Origin: Sphingomonas glacialis | GTDB taxonomy: Bacteria; Pseudomonadota; Alphaproteobacteria; Sphingomonadales; Sphingomonadaceae | DNA length: 64,000 bases | Direction of reading: 5' to 3' | NCBI RefSeq assembly: GCF_014653575.1 | Contig: NZ_BNAQ01000002.1 | Coordinates: 682,001-746,000, forward strand | In this document: one piece after another, positions 37,238 to 47,615 of the stretch | How the letters are laid out: each line of letters opens with the position of its first letter | Position numbering within the stretch: position 1 is the first letter of the stretch | The notes under the pieces: generated by a model | Told to the model about the DNA's origin: nothing | What the model saw: the letters and a program-made list of their open reading frames with translations, nothing else | Databases searched by the model: none | Position numbers and translations under genes: made by a program

Positions 37238-38422
37238 TCACCCGAGCAGCGGCGTCATGTCGACCGCGCGATCGCGGCGGCGCAGCTCGACCGTCACGGT
37301 CGGCGCCTCGCCGCGCGCCGCCTGCCCGATCGGCGCGCCTTGGCCGATCGTTTCGCCGATCCGCGCGCTGGTGCTGCCGAGCCCTGAGACGAGCGTCGTC
37401 CAACCGCCGCCATGATCGAGGATGACGATCGTGCCATAGCCGCGGAACGGCCCGGCAAAGGCGACGCGCCCCGCCGCTGGGGCGACGACTTGCGCGCCTG
37501 CCAGCGGCGCGATCGTCAGCCCGCGCGAATGGACGCCGGTGTCCGAGAGTTCGCCGAGCCCGGTGACGATCTTGCCCTCCACCGGCAGGCGATACGGCGG
37601 TGCGCTGTGCGACCAGGTGCCGCGGTCGATCGGCGCGGCGACCTCGCCCGGGCGTGGCGGGCGCGCAAGCGGTCCGGGCAGCGTCGCAAGGCTCTCGCGC
37701 GTCGCCGCCTGATTGCCGATCGTGTCCATCAAGTCGACGATGTCGCGCGCCTTTTCGCCGAGCGCGATCGCGCGATCGGATTCGATCAGCGCATCGCGCC
37801 CGAACGCGCGCGAGCGCAGCCGGTGCGCCACCTCGAGTCGCGTCAGCGCAAGCCGCTGGACTTCGAGCCGCGACCGGCTCTCGGCGAGCGCGCGGGTCGC
37901 GACCGCGCCTGCCGCCTGCAGCTGGCGGGTGCGCGCAAGATCGGCGCGGACGTCGGCGGTGCGCGCGCGGATCACCGGCATCGTGTTCGCCAGCACCGCA
38001 CGTACATGGACGAGATCGTCGACCGATCCGGGCTGGACTAAACTGATGATCGCGGGCCGCCTCGCGAGCGATTGCAGGGCGCCCATCAGCCGCGCGACGG
38101 GCACTTGCTTGGCGGCAAGCTTGGTGCGCTGGGCATCGAGCAAGCGATCGACGATCGCGAGCCGCGCCTGCCCTGCGGCGATGTCGGCCTCGGCCTGCTG
38201 GATGCGGGCGGCGACCGCGGCTTCCTGCGCTTGCGCCTGGCGCGCCTGGTCGCGCTCTGCGGCGGCCTGGCGTTCGAGCGCGGCGGAGCGGCGCGCGGCG
38301 GCATCGGATTGCGCCTTGGCCTCGGCGAGCCGGGTGCGCTGGTCGACGGGTTCCTGCGCGACGGCCACGCTCGCGCCGATCGCCGCTGCGACACCCGCGA
38401 TCATAAGAGCCCGCCCCCGCAT
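37238..38422 (-). CDS. EnvC-like murein hydrolase activator
   Basis: A 394-aa protein from ATG 38422 with signal peptide (GRALMIAGVAAAIGASVAVA). Residues 20-230 are a long coiled coil (AKAQSDAAARRSAALERQAA). The C-terminal 120 residues are LytM/M23-like. The zinc-ligand residues appear altered: HSRGLTIAPLAG lacks the usual Asp and DHGGGWTTLVSGLG lacks the His pair of the HxH motif. That makes it an EnvC/NlpD-type amidase activator and not an active endopeptidase. It starts 4 nt downstream of the rlmH stop and precedes ctpA. Confidence 0.88.
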   Translation of the reverse strand: MRGRALMIAGVAAAIGASVAVAQEPVDQRTRLAEAKAQSDAAARRSAALERQAAAERDQARQAQAQEAAVAARIQQAEADIAAGQARLAIVDRLLDAQRTKLAAKQVPVARLMGALQSLARRPAIISLVQPGSVDDLVHVRAVLANTMPVIRARTADVRADLARTRQLQAAGAVATRALAESRSRLEVQRLALTRLEVAHRLRSRAFGRDALIESDRAIALGEKARDIVDLMDTIGNQAATRESLATLPGPLARPPRPGEVAAPIDRGTWSHSAPPYRLPVEGKIVTGLGELSDTGVHSRGLTIAPLAGAQVVAPAAGRVAFAGPFRGYGTIVILDHGGGWTTLVSGLGSTSARIGETIGQGAPIGQAARGEAPTVTVELRRRDRAVDMTPLLG

Positions 38423-38426
38423 CGCG

Positions 38427-38849
38427 CTACCCTTCGCGGTGGTAGGGGTGATTGGCAAGGATGCTCGTCGCGCGGTACAATTGCTCGGCGAGCATCGCGC
38501 GGGCTAGCAAGTGCGGCCACGTCGCCCGCCCGAAGCTCAGCAGCAGATCGGCCGAGGCGCGCTGCGCATCGTCGAAGCCATCGGCCGCCCCGATCAGAAA
38601 ACGCGCCTCGCGCACCGCGGAGTCCCGCCATTTCTCGAGCGTGGCCGCGAAATCGCGCGATGGCAGGACCTGCCCCGTCTCGTCGAGCATGACGATCCGG
38701 CAGCCGTGCTCGACCGCCGGCATCTTGCCGCCGGTGTCGGGCAGCTCGGTCAGCTTGTACGGCCAGGACAGCCGCTTGACGTAGCGCTCGACCAGTTCGG
38801 CCTCGGGACTGCGCCCGATCCGCCCGCGCGCGACGATGTGGAGCAGCAT
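38427..38849 (-). CDS. rlmH: 23S rRNA pseudouridine-1915 N3-methyltransferase RlmH
   Basis: A 140-aa SPOUT-class enzyme. The SAM-binding knot reads LDETGQVLPSRDFAATLEKW, FLIGAADGFDD and LLSFGRATWPHLLARAMLAE, and the C-terminal ATSILANHPYHREG is the family signature. It methylates pseudouridine 1915 in helix 69 of 23S rRNA. The gene is typical of the rsfS-rlmH cluster. Downstream, the envC-like start is only 4 nt away. Confidence 0.97.
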   Translation of the reverse strand: MLLHIVARGRIGRSPEAELVERYVKRLSWPYKLTELPDTGGKMPAVEHGCRIVMLDETGQVLPSRDFAATLEKWRDSAVREARFLIGAADGFDDAQRASADLLLSFGRATWPHLLARAMLAEQLYRATSILANHPYHREG

Positions 38850-38899
38850 GCTTGCCTCCGTTGCGAGCGATGCTCAGCGCTGTACCGCTACACGTTCCG

Positions 38900-38994
38900 C
38901 GGCGAAGGCCGGGGCCCAGTCGCGAAGGTCGCCATAGCCGGGCGCTGCGCACTCCGCCGCACCGCTCGCTCCTGGCCCCCGGCCTTCGCCGGGG
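38900..38994. repeat. Inverted repeat between rlmH and rsfS
   Basis: CGGCGAAGGCCGGGGCC (from 38900) is mirrored by GGCCCCCGGCCTTCGCCGGGG ending near 38994 (shorter shared arm of about 16 bp), with about 55 nt between. It is probably another dispersed palindromic element. Confidence 0.5.
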
Positions 38995-39011
38995 AGCAGG
39001 AGATCCAGCGA

Positions 39012-39413
39012 TCAGTCCTCGATAACCGGCGCGGCGGGCGGGGTCGGCGCATCGCCGAACGCCCACATCCGCTCGAGATTGTAGAAGGTGCGGACCTCGG
39101 GGCGGAACAGATGGACGATCACGTCGCCGGCATCGAGCAGCACCCAATCGGCGGTCGGCAGGCCCTCGATACGCGACGGCCGGCCGTATTCGGCCTTGAT
39201 CTTCTCGGACAGCTTCTGCGCCATCGACGCGACCTGGCGCGTCGAGCGGCCGCTCGCGATCACCATGTAATCGGCGATGCTCGATTTGCCCGCAAGCGGG
39301 ATCGAGATGACATCGACGGCCTGATCGTCGTCGAGCGACGCGAGCACGAGCCGAAGCAGCGCGTCGACCTCTTCGGGTTCGGACGCGCGATAGACGGGAG
39401 AAGATGAGGCCAA
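39012..39413 (-). CDS. rsfS: Ribosome silencing factor RsfS
   Basis: A 133-aa protein of the RsfS/Iojap family that binds ribosomal protein L14 and blocks subunit joining. The motifs VDVISIPLAGKSSIADYMVI, ASGRSTRQVASMAQKL, and GLPTADWVLLDAGDVIVHLF are characteristic. I chose TTG 39413 with AGGA 7 nt before it; the 196-aa ORF runs back into nadD in another frame. The start codon is uncertain. It lies 8 nt after the nadD stop. Confidence 0.93.
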   Translation of the reverse strand: MASSSPVYRASEPEEVDALLRLVLASLDDDQAVDVISIPLAGKSSIADYMVIASGRSTRQVASMAQKLSEKIKAEYGRPSRIEGLPTADWVLLDAGDVIVHLFRPEVRTFYNLERMWAFGDAPTPPAAPVIED

Positions 39414-39421
39414 GATGATTC

Positions 39422-40051
39422 CTATGCAGAAGGTGGGGTCGGGACGGCTGGCAGGAAATGCCGCTGCCAGGCGGGGTCGGCAGCACGAAGCTGTGTCGCG
39501 GAGCGCGGGTCGGGGCGGAAGCGCAACAGCACGAGTGCCGGCAATCTCCACTGCGTCCAGTTCTTCGCCTGGTGTGCGGGCCGACGTGCGCGCCGCAACC
39601 AACCCATCGCGGGAGCCGCGAGAGCAGCACGTTCATACCCCGGACGCGCGATTACCGCAATCGGAACCTCGCGGGCGATCCGGCGCCACCCTTTCCACTG
39701 GTCGAACTGCGCGAGATTGTCCGATCCCATCAGCCAGATGAAGCGCTTTTTGGGGAAAGCGCGGCGGAGTTTGGTGACGGTATCGACGGTGTAGCGCGTG
39801 CCGAGCTTGTGCTCGATCGCGCTGACGCGGATCGGCGCGTGGCGCGCCATCCGCACGGCGGAAGCAAAGCGTGCGGCGAAGGGGGCCATGTCACCGCTCT
39901 TTTCCTTGAGCGGATTGCCGGGCGAGACGAGCCACCACACTTCGTCAAGCCCCAGCGCATCGAGTGCTGCAAGGCTGATCGCGCGGTGGCCGGCATGCGC
40001 TGGATTGAACGAGCCGCCGAGGATGCCGATGCGGGTCAGGTCCGTATCCAA
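39422..40051 (-). CDS. nadD: Nicotinate-nucleotide adenylyltransferase NadD
   Basis: A 209-aa enzyme from TTG 40051; a CTG at 40039 would give the classical start MTRIGILGGSFNPAH. It adenylates nicotinate mononucleotide in NAD synthesis. The nucleotidyltransferase motifs are GGSFNPAHAGH near the N-terminus and a downstream FIWLMGSDNLAQFDQWKGWR. The start region overlaps the end of a RelE-type toxin gene, and the toxin TGA overlaps CTG ACC (CTGA). No ATG is available in frame at the usual place, so initiation may be at a non-AUG codon by re-initiation. Confidence 0.92.
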   Translation of the reverse strand: MDTDLTRIGILGGSFNPAHAGHRAISLAALDALGLDEVWWLVSPGNPLKEKSGDMAPFAARFASAVRMARHAPIRVSAIEHKLGTRYTVDTVTKLRRAFPKKRFIWLMGSDNLAQFDQWKGWRRIAREVPIAVIARPGYERAALAAPAMGWLRRARRPAHQAKNWTQWRLPALVLLRFRPDPRSATQLRAADPAWQRHFLPAVPTPPSA

Positions 40052-40320
40052 TTTTCGCGCGCATGACGGATACGCAGCACCTCGATGTGCGTGTCGCTTA
40101 CCCGATACAGAAGGAGATAGTCGGTGGGCGCGACGCGCCATTTTCGAGCGTCGACCTCGGGAATCGCCGGCCCTGCTGCCGGGGTGGCCGCGACAAATTC
40201 GGCTGCCTCCTGAATCAGGGCTGCAATCCGCTCGGCGGCGTCGGGAGAATATGCCGACCAATAATCGTCAATCTCCTCGAGATCGGCGATCGCGGGGTCG
40301 CTCCATTCGACGGTCCTCAT
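40036..40320 (-). CDS. RelE/ParE-family toxin
   Basis: A 94-aa toxin. The sequence MRTVEWSDPAIADLEEIDDY, the helix AERIAALIQEAAEFVA, and RKWRVAPTDYLLLYRVSDTH with final LRIRHARENWIR follow the ParE/RelE fold, including the C-terminal basic helix typical of ParE/RelE. It would inhibit translation (RelE) or gyrase (ParE); the type is not clear from sequence. It is coupled to its antitoxin (ATGA at 40317-40320) and its 3' end overlaps nadD. Confidence 0.88.
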   Translation of the reverse strand: MRTVEWSDPAIADLEEIDDYWSAYSPDAAERIAALIQEAAEFVAATPAAGPAIPEVDARKWRVAPTDYLLLYRVSDTHIEVLRIRHARENWIRT

Positions 40321-40583
40321 GCGACGGCGCGCTGCTGCCTCCGGCGGCGCAGGTTTTCGAAGACGGTAGCTTGCGGGGTCAGGGCACCACGATCGGCCGC
40401 ATCAATCCCGACTTGGACGAAGGCGAGAAGATCGTCTTCGCTCTCAACGACTCGCCGGATGGCTTCGGCCGCAAATGCGGCTCCGGTTATCCCTTGCGCA
40501 GCCGCTGCTTTGGCGACCCGCGCAGCCGTCTCATCGTCCAGGTCGATCGTGACCGATCGCGAAAAAGGCGCAGGATGGTTCAT
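40317..40583 (-). CDS. Ribbon-helix-helix antitoxin
   Basis: An 88-aa antitoxin. RHH part: FSRSVTIDLDDETAARVAKA followed by a helix AAFAAEAIRRVVESEDDLLA; the C-terminal basic tail (VFENLRRRRQQRAVA) would bind the toxin. It likely represses the operon with the toxin. It starts 31 nt downstream of the proA stop region (minus strand order proA, antitoxin, toxin, nadD), so the pair sits inside a housekeeping operon. Confidence 0.85.
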   Translation of the reverse strand: MNHPAPFSRSVTIDLDDETAARVAKAAAAQGITGAAFAAEAIRRVVESEDDLLAFVQVGIDAADRGALTPQATVFENLRRRRQQRAVA

Positions 40584-40614
40584 CGCGGCAAATTACACCG
40601 GAGCCCGACCGCCA

Positions 40615-41883
40615 TCAACCCCGCACCTGCCCGCTGCCGTAACCCACCCATTTGTACGTCGTCAGCCCTTCGAGCGCGACGGGGCCGCGGGCGTGGAGGC
40701 GCCCCGTCGCGATGCCGATCTCGGCACCGAGGCCGAACTCGCCACCATCGGCGAACTGAGTCGAGGCGTTCCACAGCACGATCGCACTGTCGACCTCGGC
40801 GAGGAAGCGGGTCGCCACGGCCTCGTCGGCGGTGACGATCGCGTCGGTGTGGTGCGAGCTGTGCGCCGCGATGAAGCGCAGCGCGCCATCGATGCCGTCG
40901 ACCAGCCCGGCGGACGCGATCGCGTCGAGATATTCGGTATCCCAATCGGCGTCGGTCGTGGGGGTGAGGCCCGGCACCAGCGCGCGCAGGCCAGGCCCGC
41001 CGCGCACTTCGCAGCCGGCCGCCGAAAGCGCCGCGACGAGGCCCGCCGGATCGGGATAGGCGCGGTCGATCAGCAGCGTCTCCATCGCGCCGCACACGCC
41101 GGTACGCCGCATCTTGGCGTCGACGACGATCGCCTTCGCCATCGCCGGATCGGCCGAGCCGTCGACATAGATATGGTTGATCCCGTCGAGATGCGCGAGC
41201 ACGGGGACGCGCGCCTCGGCCTGGACGCGCGCGACGAGCCCCTTGCCGCCGCGCGGGACGATCAGATCGATCGCGGCGGCGCCCGACGACCCGTCCGCCG
41301 TCAGCATCGCCCCGACCGCAGCGCGATCGGTGGTCGGCACGAGTTGCGCAGCATCGGCAGGAATACCCTCGGCCACCAGTCCCGCGACGAGCGCGGTCTG
41401 GATCGCACGGTTGCTCTCGATCGCCTCCGAACCGCCGCGCAGGATGACGGCATTGCCCGCCATGACGGCGAGTGCGGCGGCATCCGCGGTAACGTTGGGG
41501 CGGCTTTCATAGATGATCCCGATCACGCCGATCGGCACACGGACGCGGCGCAAGCGCAGCCCGTTGGGACGCACGCTCTCGTCGATCACCGCGCCGACCG
41601 GATCGGCGAGTGCTGCGACCGCGGCGACACCGTCGGCCATGCTCGCGACGCGCGCGGTGTCGAGCTTGAGCCGGTCGAGCATCGCGCCCGACAAGCCGGC
41701 GGCGGTCGCCTTCGCCATGTCGCTGGCATTCGCCTCCAGGATTGCCGGCGCGGCATCGCGCAACGCCTGCGCCGCCGCCAGCAGTCCGCGCGCCTTCACC
41801 GCAGTCGGCAGCGTCGCGAGCGTGCGGGCAGCGCCGCGGGCGCGATCGGTCATGGTGGCGAGCAGGGTCGTGGCGTCGGTCAT
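40615..41883 (-). CDS. proA: Glutamate-5-semialdehyde dehydrogenase
   Basis: A 422-aa NADPH-dependent enzyme of proline synthesis that reduces gamma-glutamyl phosphate. I chose ATG 41883 because [20 protein letters not shown] is the family N-terminus. Motifs: [36 protein letters not shown], catalytic Cys in [20 protein letters not shown], and [19 protein letters not shown] at the C-terminus. Length is typical. It transcribes toward the TA pair and nadD. Confidence 0.97.
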   Translation of the reverse strand: MTDATTLLATMTDRARGAARTLATLPTAVKARGLLAAAQALRDAAPAILEANASDMAKATAAGLSGAMLDRLKLDTARVASMADGVAAVAALADPVGAVIDESVRPNGLRLRRVRVPIGVIGIIYESRPNVTADAAALAVMAGNAVILRGGSEAIESNRAIQTALVAGLVAEGIPADAAQLVPTTDRAAVGAMLTADGSSGAAAIDLIVPRGGKGLVARVQAEARVPVLAHLDGINHIYVDGSADPAMAKAIVVDAKMRRTGVCGAMETLLIDRAYPDPAGLVAALSAAGCEVRGGPGLRALVPGLTPTTDADWDTEYLDAIASAGLVDGIDGALRFIAAHSSHHTDAIVTADEAVATRFLAEVDSAIVLWNASTQFADGGEFGLGAEIGIATGRLHARGPVALEGLTTYKWVGYGSGQVRG

Positions 41884-41960
41884 GACGCTCGCGGTATCAC
41901 GACCGCGCCCCTTGCGGCAAAAGCTATCGCATTCGCCAAAGCCACTGCTATGCTGCCGCA

Positions 41961-43025
41961 ATGTCGGGGGGAATCGATACAGCGGGCGATATCGCCACGG
42001 GACTCTTTGTCGCGCGTGCGGTCGAGCCGCCTGCAGGCGAAACCGCGCACAGACCGCTCGCGCACGGACTGTGCCTCAATTGCGGAACCGCGTTGCACGG
42101 CGAGTTCTGCCACGCCTGCGGGCAAAGCGGGCATGTCCACCGCTCGCTCCACTCGATCGGGCATGATCTGCTTCACGGCGTCTTCCATTTCGAAGGCAAG
42201 ATCTGGCGCACCATGCCGATGCTGGTGTTCCAGCCCGGCGCGCTGACGCGGCGCTACATCGCGGGCGAACGCGCGCGCTTCGTGTCGCCGCTGGCGCTGT
42301 TCCTGTTCGCGGTGTTCCTGATGTTCGCGACGATCCACGCCTTTGGCGGCGAGCTCGGCACCGACTTGCCCCCCGCCGCGCGTGAAACCTCATTGCAGAA
42401 CATCGACGCCGACATCGCCAAGGGACAGGCCAAGCTCGCCCGGCTGCAGGCCGCCCCGCGCCGCGCCAATGCCGACGCCAAGATCGCGAAGGTGCAGGAA
42501 GATCTGCGCAGCCTGCAGGTCGCGCGTAGCGTGATGGATGGCGGGTCGGGCGCCACGATCGGCGACGTCCCGCTTTCCGGGCTGCGCACCGACTGGCACG
42601 CGCTCGACAAGGGCATCGCCAAAGTGAAGGCCAATCCCGGACTGGCGCTCTACAAGCTGCAGTCGAGCGCCTACAAATACAGCTGGGCGCTGATCCCGAT
42701 CTCGACTCCGTTCGTCGCGCTGCTCTTCCTGTGGCGGCGGCGCTACAAACTCTACGACCACGCCATTTTCGTGACCTATTCACTCGCCTTCATGATGATG
42801 CTGGTCGCCTCGCTAAGCACCGCCGGCGCGGTCGGCGTTGGCAGTGGACTGATCGGGTTGCTCGTGATGTTCGTGCCGCCGGTGCACATGTTCGCACAGT
42901 TGCGGGGTGCCTACACGCTGCGCAAACGCTCGGCGCTGTGGCGAACGGTCGCGCTGATCGTCTTCGCCTGGATCGCGCTTACTGCCTTCGCCTGCCTGTT
43001 GCTGGCGATGGGGTTCATGGAATAG
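41961..43025 (+). CDS. DUF3667 membrane protein with zinc ribbon
   Basis: A 354-aa protein. The N-terminal zinc ribbon ([20 protein letters not shown]) is followed by [20 protein letters not shown], and then several membrane segments ([58 protein letters not shown]). This is the DUF3667 layout. A coiled-coil loop ([20 protein letters not shown]) lies between the first and second membrane regions. Function unknown. It is divergent from proA with a 77-bp gap. Confidence 0.85.
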   Translation: MSGGIDTAGDIATGLFVARAVEPPAGETAHRPLAHGLCLNCGTALHGEFCHACGQSGHVHRSLHSIGHDLLHGVFHFEGKIWRTMPMLVFQPGALTRRYIAGERARFVSPLALFLFAVFLMFATIHAFGGELGTDLPPAARETSLQNIDADIAKGQAKLARLQAAPRRANADAKIAKVQEDLRSLQVARSVMDGGSGATIGDVPLSGLRTDWHALDKGIAKVKANPGLALYKLQSSAYKYSWALIPISTPFVALLFLWRRRYKLYDHAIFVTYSLAFMMMLVASLSTAGAVGVGSGLIGLLVMFVPPVHMFAQLRGAYTLRKRSALWRTVALIVFAWIALTAFACLLLAMGFME

Positions 43026-43301
43026 CGGCGCCGGGCGGGCTTGCGGTGCCTCGCTAAGGGACCCGTAAAATCGCACTACCTACGCGGTCGGTCCGCTTCT
43101 CAGGGTGAACGGCGTCTTAGCGTTGTAACCGAGCGCGCGAGAGACCGCTTTGCGGTTGCACCCGCCTATTCCCTGTCGGGCTGTACGCGTCGAAGCTCGT
43201 CCATTCTCTCGGTCGCAGCGAGAACGATAGTCCTTTGACACGCTCAAAGACGACCGGATGCGGAAAACAGCGCAGAAGCGTCCGCACACCGCGCAGAGAC
43301 G
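43026..43301. other. Intergenic region between DUF3667 gene and ftsH terminator
   Basis: No gene, tRNA or notable repeat seen; ORFs here are short and inconsistent. It ends in the terminator at 43302. Confidence 0.4.
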
Positions 43302-43340
43302 AAAAAGCCGCGCCCGACACTTGTCGGACGCGGCTTTTTT
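43302..43340. terminator. Bidirectional rho-independent terminator
   Basis: AAAAAGCCGCGCCCGACA / TGTCGGACGCGGCTTTTTT form a long GC-rich stem (one C/A mismatch position) with a 3-nt loop and A and T tracts on both sides. It lies 20 nt downstream of the ftsH stop, so it serves ftsH on the minus strand and could also stop transcription coming from the DUF3667 gene. Confidence 0.9.
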
Positions 43341-43361
43341 ACCGTTCCAGTCCCGCGGGCG

Positions 43362-45329
<1,968 letters not shown>

Positions 45330-45420
45330 GGGCACGGGATACCTTTCGTGACCCATAAGATAAGCACAGCGCGATTAATGGCAATGCAACGGCCCCCGCA
45401 ATCGTCGATCAAATCGTCGA

Positions 45421-46530
45421 TCAGTGTGAGTGACGCGGCGGTTGTGGCGCAAAATTCCAGATGGTGTCGCGCACCGCGACCAGGATTCCCGCATGGGTCG
45501 CGGTTTTGCCGGCTTCGAGCGCGTCGAGCAGCGGTTCGATATTGGCCGAGTCGGTGAAGGCTGGCGTGGTGAGCGCGTGCGCCGCGCGGACGGCGTGGAT
45601 CGCGCGGCGGGCGAGGCGGCGTTTCAACTCGCGGGGTAGGTCCGCGACGTCGAGGTCGATGACGACGCCCCCCTCCCCCGTCACACCGGGCGCGTCGCGG
45701 CATCCACCGTGCCGCACGTCCTGCGGATGTTGCTCGTGGACGGCGGTGGTCCCCGGCACGAGGCCGGGGTGACGGTTGGGGGTGGGGCTGCGGCGGGTCT
45801 GCCATAGCCAGTCTTCCATCCCCCGTATCGTGGCATCGGCTTCGGCCGCGTGCGCCGCGGCGCGCGCGATCTGCAACGGGTCGAGCCACGGCGTGTCGCG
45901 GAGCAATGCGCGAAAGCGGGTGCGCTCGTAATGCGGATCGGCGTTGCTCGGGTCATCGACGAAGGGCAGTGCGTGCGTCACAGCAAGCGAGCGCAGCTCG
46001 GCAACCCGCCAGCCGAGCAACGGCCGGATCAGCGCGATCGCGCCGAGCTGCTGGTGCGCGCGAATACCGCCGAGCCCGGCGACCCCCGCCCCGCGCGCCG
46101 CGCGCATCAGGAAGGTTTCGGCCTGATCGTCGGCATGATGTGCGGTGGCGAGGCACGTCGCCCCCGTCGCGACCGCCCAGTCGCGCAGCAGCGCATAGCG
46201 CCGGTCGCGTGCGCGACCCTGGACCGCGCGCGAGCCGATCGCGTCGTCGACCACCAGTGTCGCATGCGCGATGCCCTGCGCGGCGCACCACTCGGCGACC
46301 ATCCGCGCCTCGTCGGCGGCGGCAACGCGCAGCCGGTGATCGACCGTCGCGGCGATGATCTGTCCGGGAAAAGCGGCGGCGGCGAGCGCGAGCAGCGCCA
46401 TGCTGTCGGGCCCGCCCGATACCGCGAGCGCGAGGCGTTCAGTCGAGCCCAGCGGGCGCGCCCGTTCGAAATCCTGCCGGAACCGCGCGACCAGTGCCGG
46501 CTCCACCGGCACGCGGTCGGGCGTACTCAT
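45421..46530 (-). CDS. tilS: tRNA(Ile)-lysidine synthase TilS
   Basis: A 369-aa enzyme from ATG 46530. It changes the wobble C of tRNA-Ile(CAU) to lysidine, using ATP. The PP-loop SGGPDSMALLALAAA lies near residue 36 and the HHADDQAETFLMRAARG motif near 120; the DDPSNADPHYERTRFR segment is also typical. Residues about 252-284 ([20 protein letters not shown] ... DAPGVTGEGG) are encoded by a dispersed 95-bp palindromic repeat inserted in frame (see 45680-45774), just after the domain. The enzyme is essential in bacteria, so this insertion is presumably tolerated. Confidence 0.95.
   Translation of the reverse strand: MSTPDRVPVEPALVARFRQDFERARPLGSTERLALAVSGGPDSMALLALAAAAFPGQIIAATVDHRLRVAAADEARMVAEWCAAQGIAHATLVVDDAIGSRAVQGRARDRRYALLRDWAVATGATCLATAHHADDQAETFLMRAARGAGVAGLGGIRAHQQLGAIALIRPLLGWRVAELRSLAVTHALPFVDDPSNADPHYERTRFRALLRDTPWLDPLQIARAAAHAAEADATIRGMEDWLWQTRRSPTPNRHPGLVPGTTAVHEQHPQDVRHGGCRDAPGVTGEGGVVIDLDVADLPRELKRRLARRAIHAVRAAHALTTPAFTDSANIEPLLDALEAGKTATHAGILVAVRDTIWNFAPQPPRHSH
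45680..45774. repeat. 95-bp palindromic repeat inserted in the tilS frame
   Basis: On the plus strand it runs from GTCACACCGGG to CCGGGGTGAC and contains GGCATCCACCGTGCCGCA, shared exactly with the reverse complement of 53831-53924. It encodes about 32 residues of TilS without a stop or frameshift. Confidence 0.7.
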
Positions 46531-46531
46531 C

Positions 46532-47551
46532 TCACGAGCAGTTGGAAGCGGCACGACCCTTGGCGACGCCCGCCTTCATCCGCGCATCGGCATCGACCTT
46601 CGCGCCATAGCTGCGCTGGAGCTCGGTATAGACCTTGCACACTTGCGCGGCGGGCTTGTCGAGCTTCACCAGCGCCTGGGCGAGGAAATAGAGGCTTTCG
46701 GGCGCGCGGTCACCATCGGGCCATTTCTTGTAATTGTCGTAGAAAGCGAGGCTCGCGCGCGACGGCTGGCCATCCTCGAGATACGAACGGCCGAGCAGGT
46801 TCTGCGCATAGCTCGCGCGCTTGTGCGTCGGGAACTTGGTCGTGACCGTGGTGAACTGCGCCTCGGCCTCGGGATAGAGGTGCGCCGCCCACAGGCGATA
46901 GCCGTAGAGATAGGTGTCCTCGGCGACGTCGCCCGAATCGGGTCGCTCGACCGCGGCGACTTGCTGCGCGCGCGCCGGATCCTTGGTGCTGACCACTGGC
47001 GGCGGGGTCACCGTCGACTTTGCCGGCGCGGGGCGTGCCGGGGTGACGGATCGGTCGAACCCGCGATCGGGGGTGCGATCCGCCGTCGGGCGCGCGGGCA
47101 CGGGCCGGTCGAAGCTGCCGCCGTCATCCCCTGGCACAGCCGCAGGTGTCGCCGCAGCAGCGGCCGCGGCGGCATTGGCCTCGAGCGTCTTCAGGCGGCT
47201 GTCGAGCCCTTGCAGGCGGTGCTGGTTGGTCTCGGTCTGCGCGGTCAAGGTGCGCAGCTGGTTTTCGAGCGAATCGACGCGTGCGGTCAAATCGGCGACC
47301 GGGCTGGTCGGCGATCCGCCGAGGATCGCGTCGGGATCGGCCGGACGATTGTCGGGCTGGATATACTGGCCACCGCTCCCGCCACTCCCGCCGGGGAACA
47401 CCTTGCGCTGCACCGCGCGCATCTCGCCTTCGAGCCGGTCGACCCGGCCCTCGATCGCGCGCCCGTTGCCGCCGCTGCTCTGCGCATTCGCGGGCAGCGC
47501 GCTCAGCATGCTCCCGGCGAGCAGGAAAGCGGTCAATAGATGGTTACGCAT
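46532..47551 (-). CDS. cpoB: Tol-Pal system protein YbgF (CpoB)
   Basis: A 339-aa periplasmic protein from ATG 47551 with signal peptide MRNHLLTAFLLAGSMLSALP (cleavage after ANA). Residues 25-130 contain a coiled coil (VDRLEGEMRAVQRKVFPGG; VDSLENQLRTLTAQTETNQH) for trimerisation. A Pro/Ala/Thr-rich linker follows. The C-terminal 130 residues are tetratricopeptide repeats (YLYGYRLWAAHLYPEAEAQF; GRSYLEDGQPSRASLAFYDN). It coordinates outer membrane constriction with peptidoglycan synthesis. It ends next to tilS. Confidence 0.93.
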   Translation of the reverse strand: MRNHLLTAFLLAGSMLSALPANAQSSGGNGRAIEGRVDRLEGEMRAVQRKVFPGGSGGSGGQYIQPDNRPADPDAILGGSPTSPVADLTARVDSLENQLRTLTAQTETNQHRLQGLDSRLKTLEANAAAAAAAATPAAVPGDDGGSFDRPVPARPTADRTPDRGFDRSVTPARPAPAKSTVTPPPVVSTKDPARAQQVAAVERPDSGDVAEDTYLYGYRLWAAHLYPEAEAQFTTVTTKFPTHKRASYAQNLLGRSYLEDGQPSRASLAFYDNYKKWPDGDRAPESLYFLAQALVKLDKPAAQVCKVYTELQRSYGAKVDADARMKAGVAKGRAASNCS

Positions 47552-47615
47552 TCGTACACCCCCCGGTGCTGATGAAGCGAGTAGCATAGCCGACATTAGC
47601 CTTGTGCCGCCAGCG

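Noticed and set aside
40063..42246. 727-aa plus-strand ORF opposite proA and the TA pair
   Set aside because: Antisense shadow; crosses several genes and has no domain.
43089..43320. Short ORFs between the DUF3667 gene and ftsH
   Set aside because: Inconsistent frames, no ribosome-binding site, and they run into the terminator.
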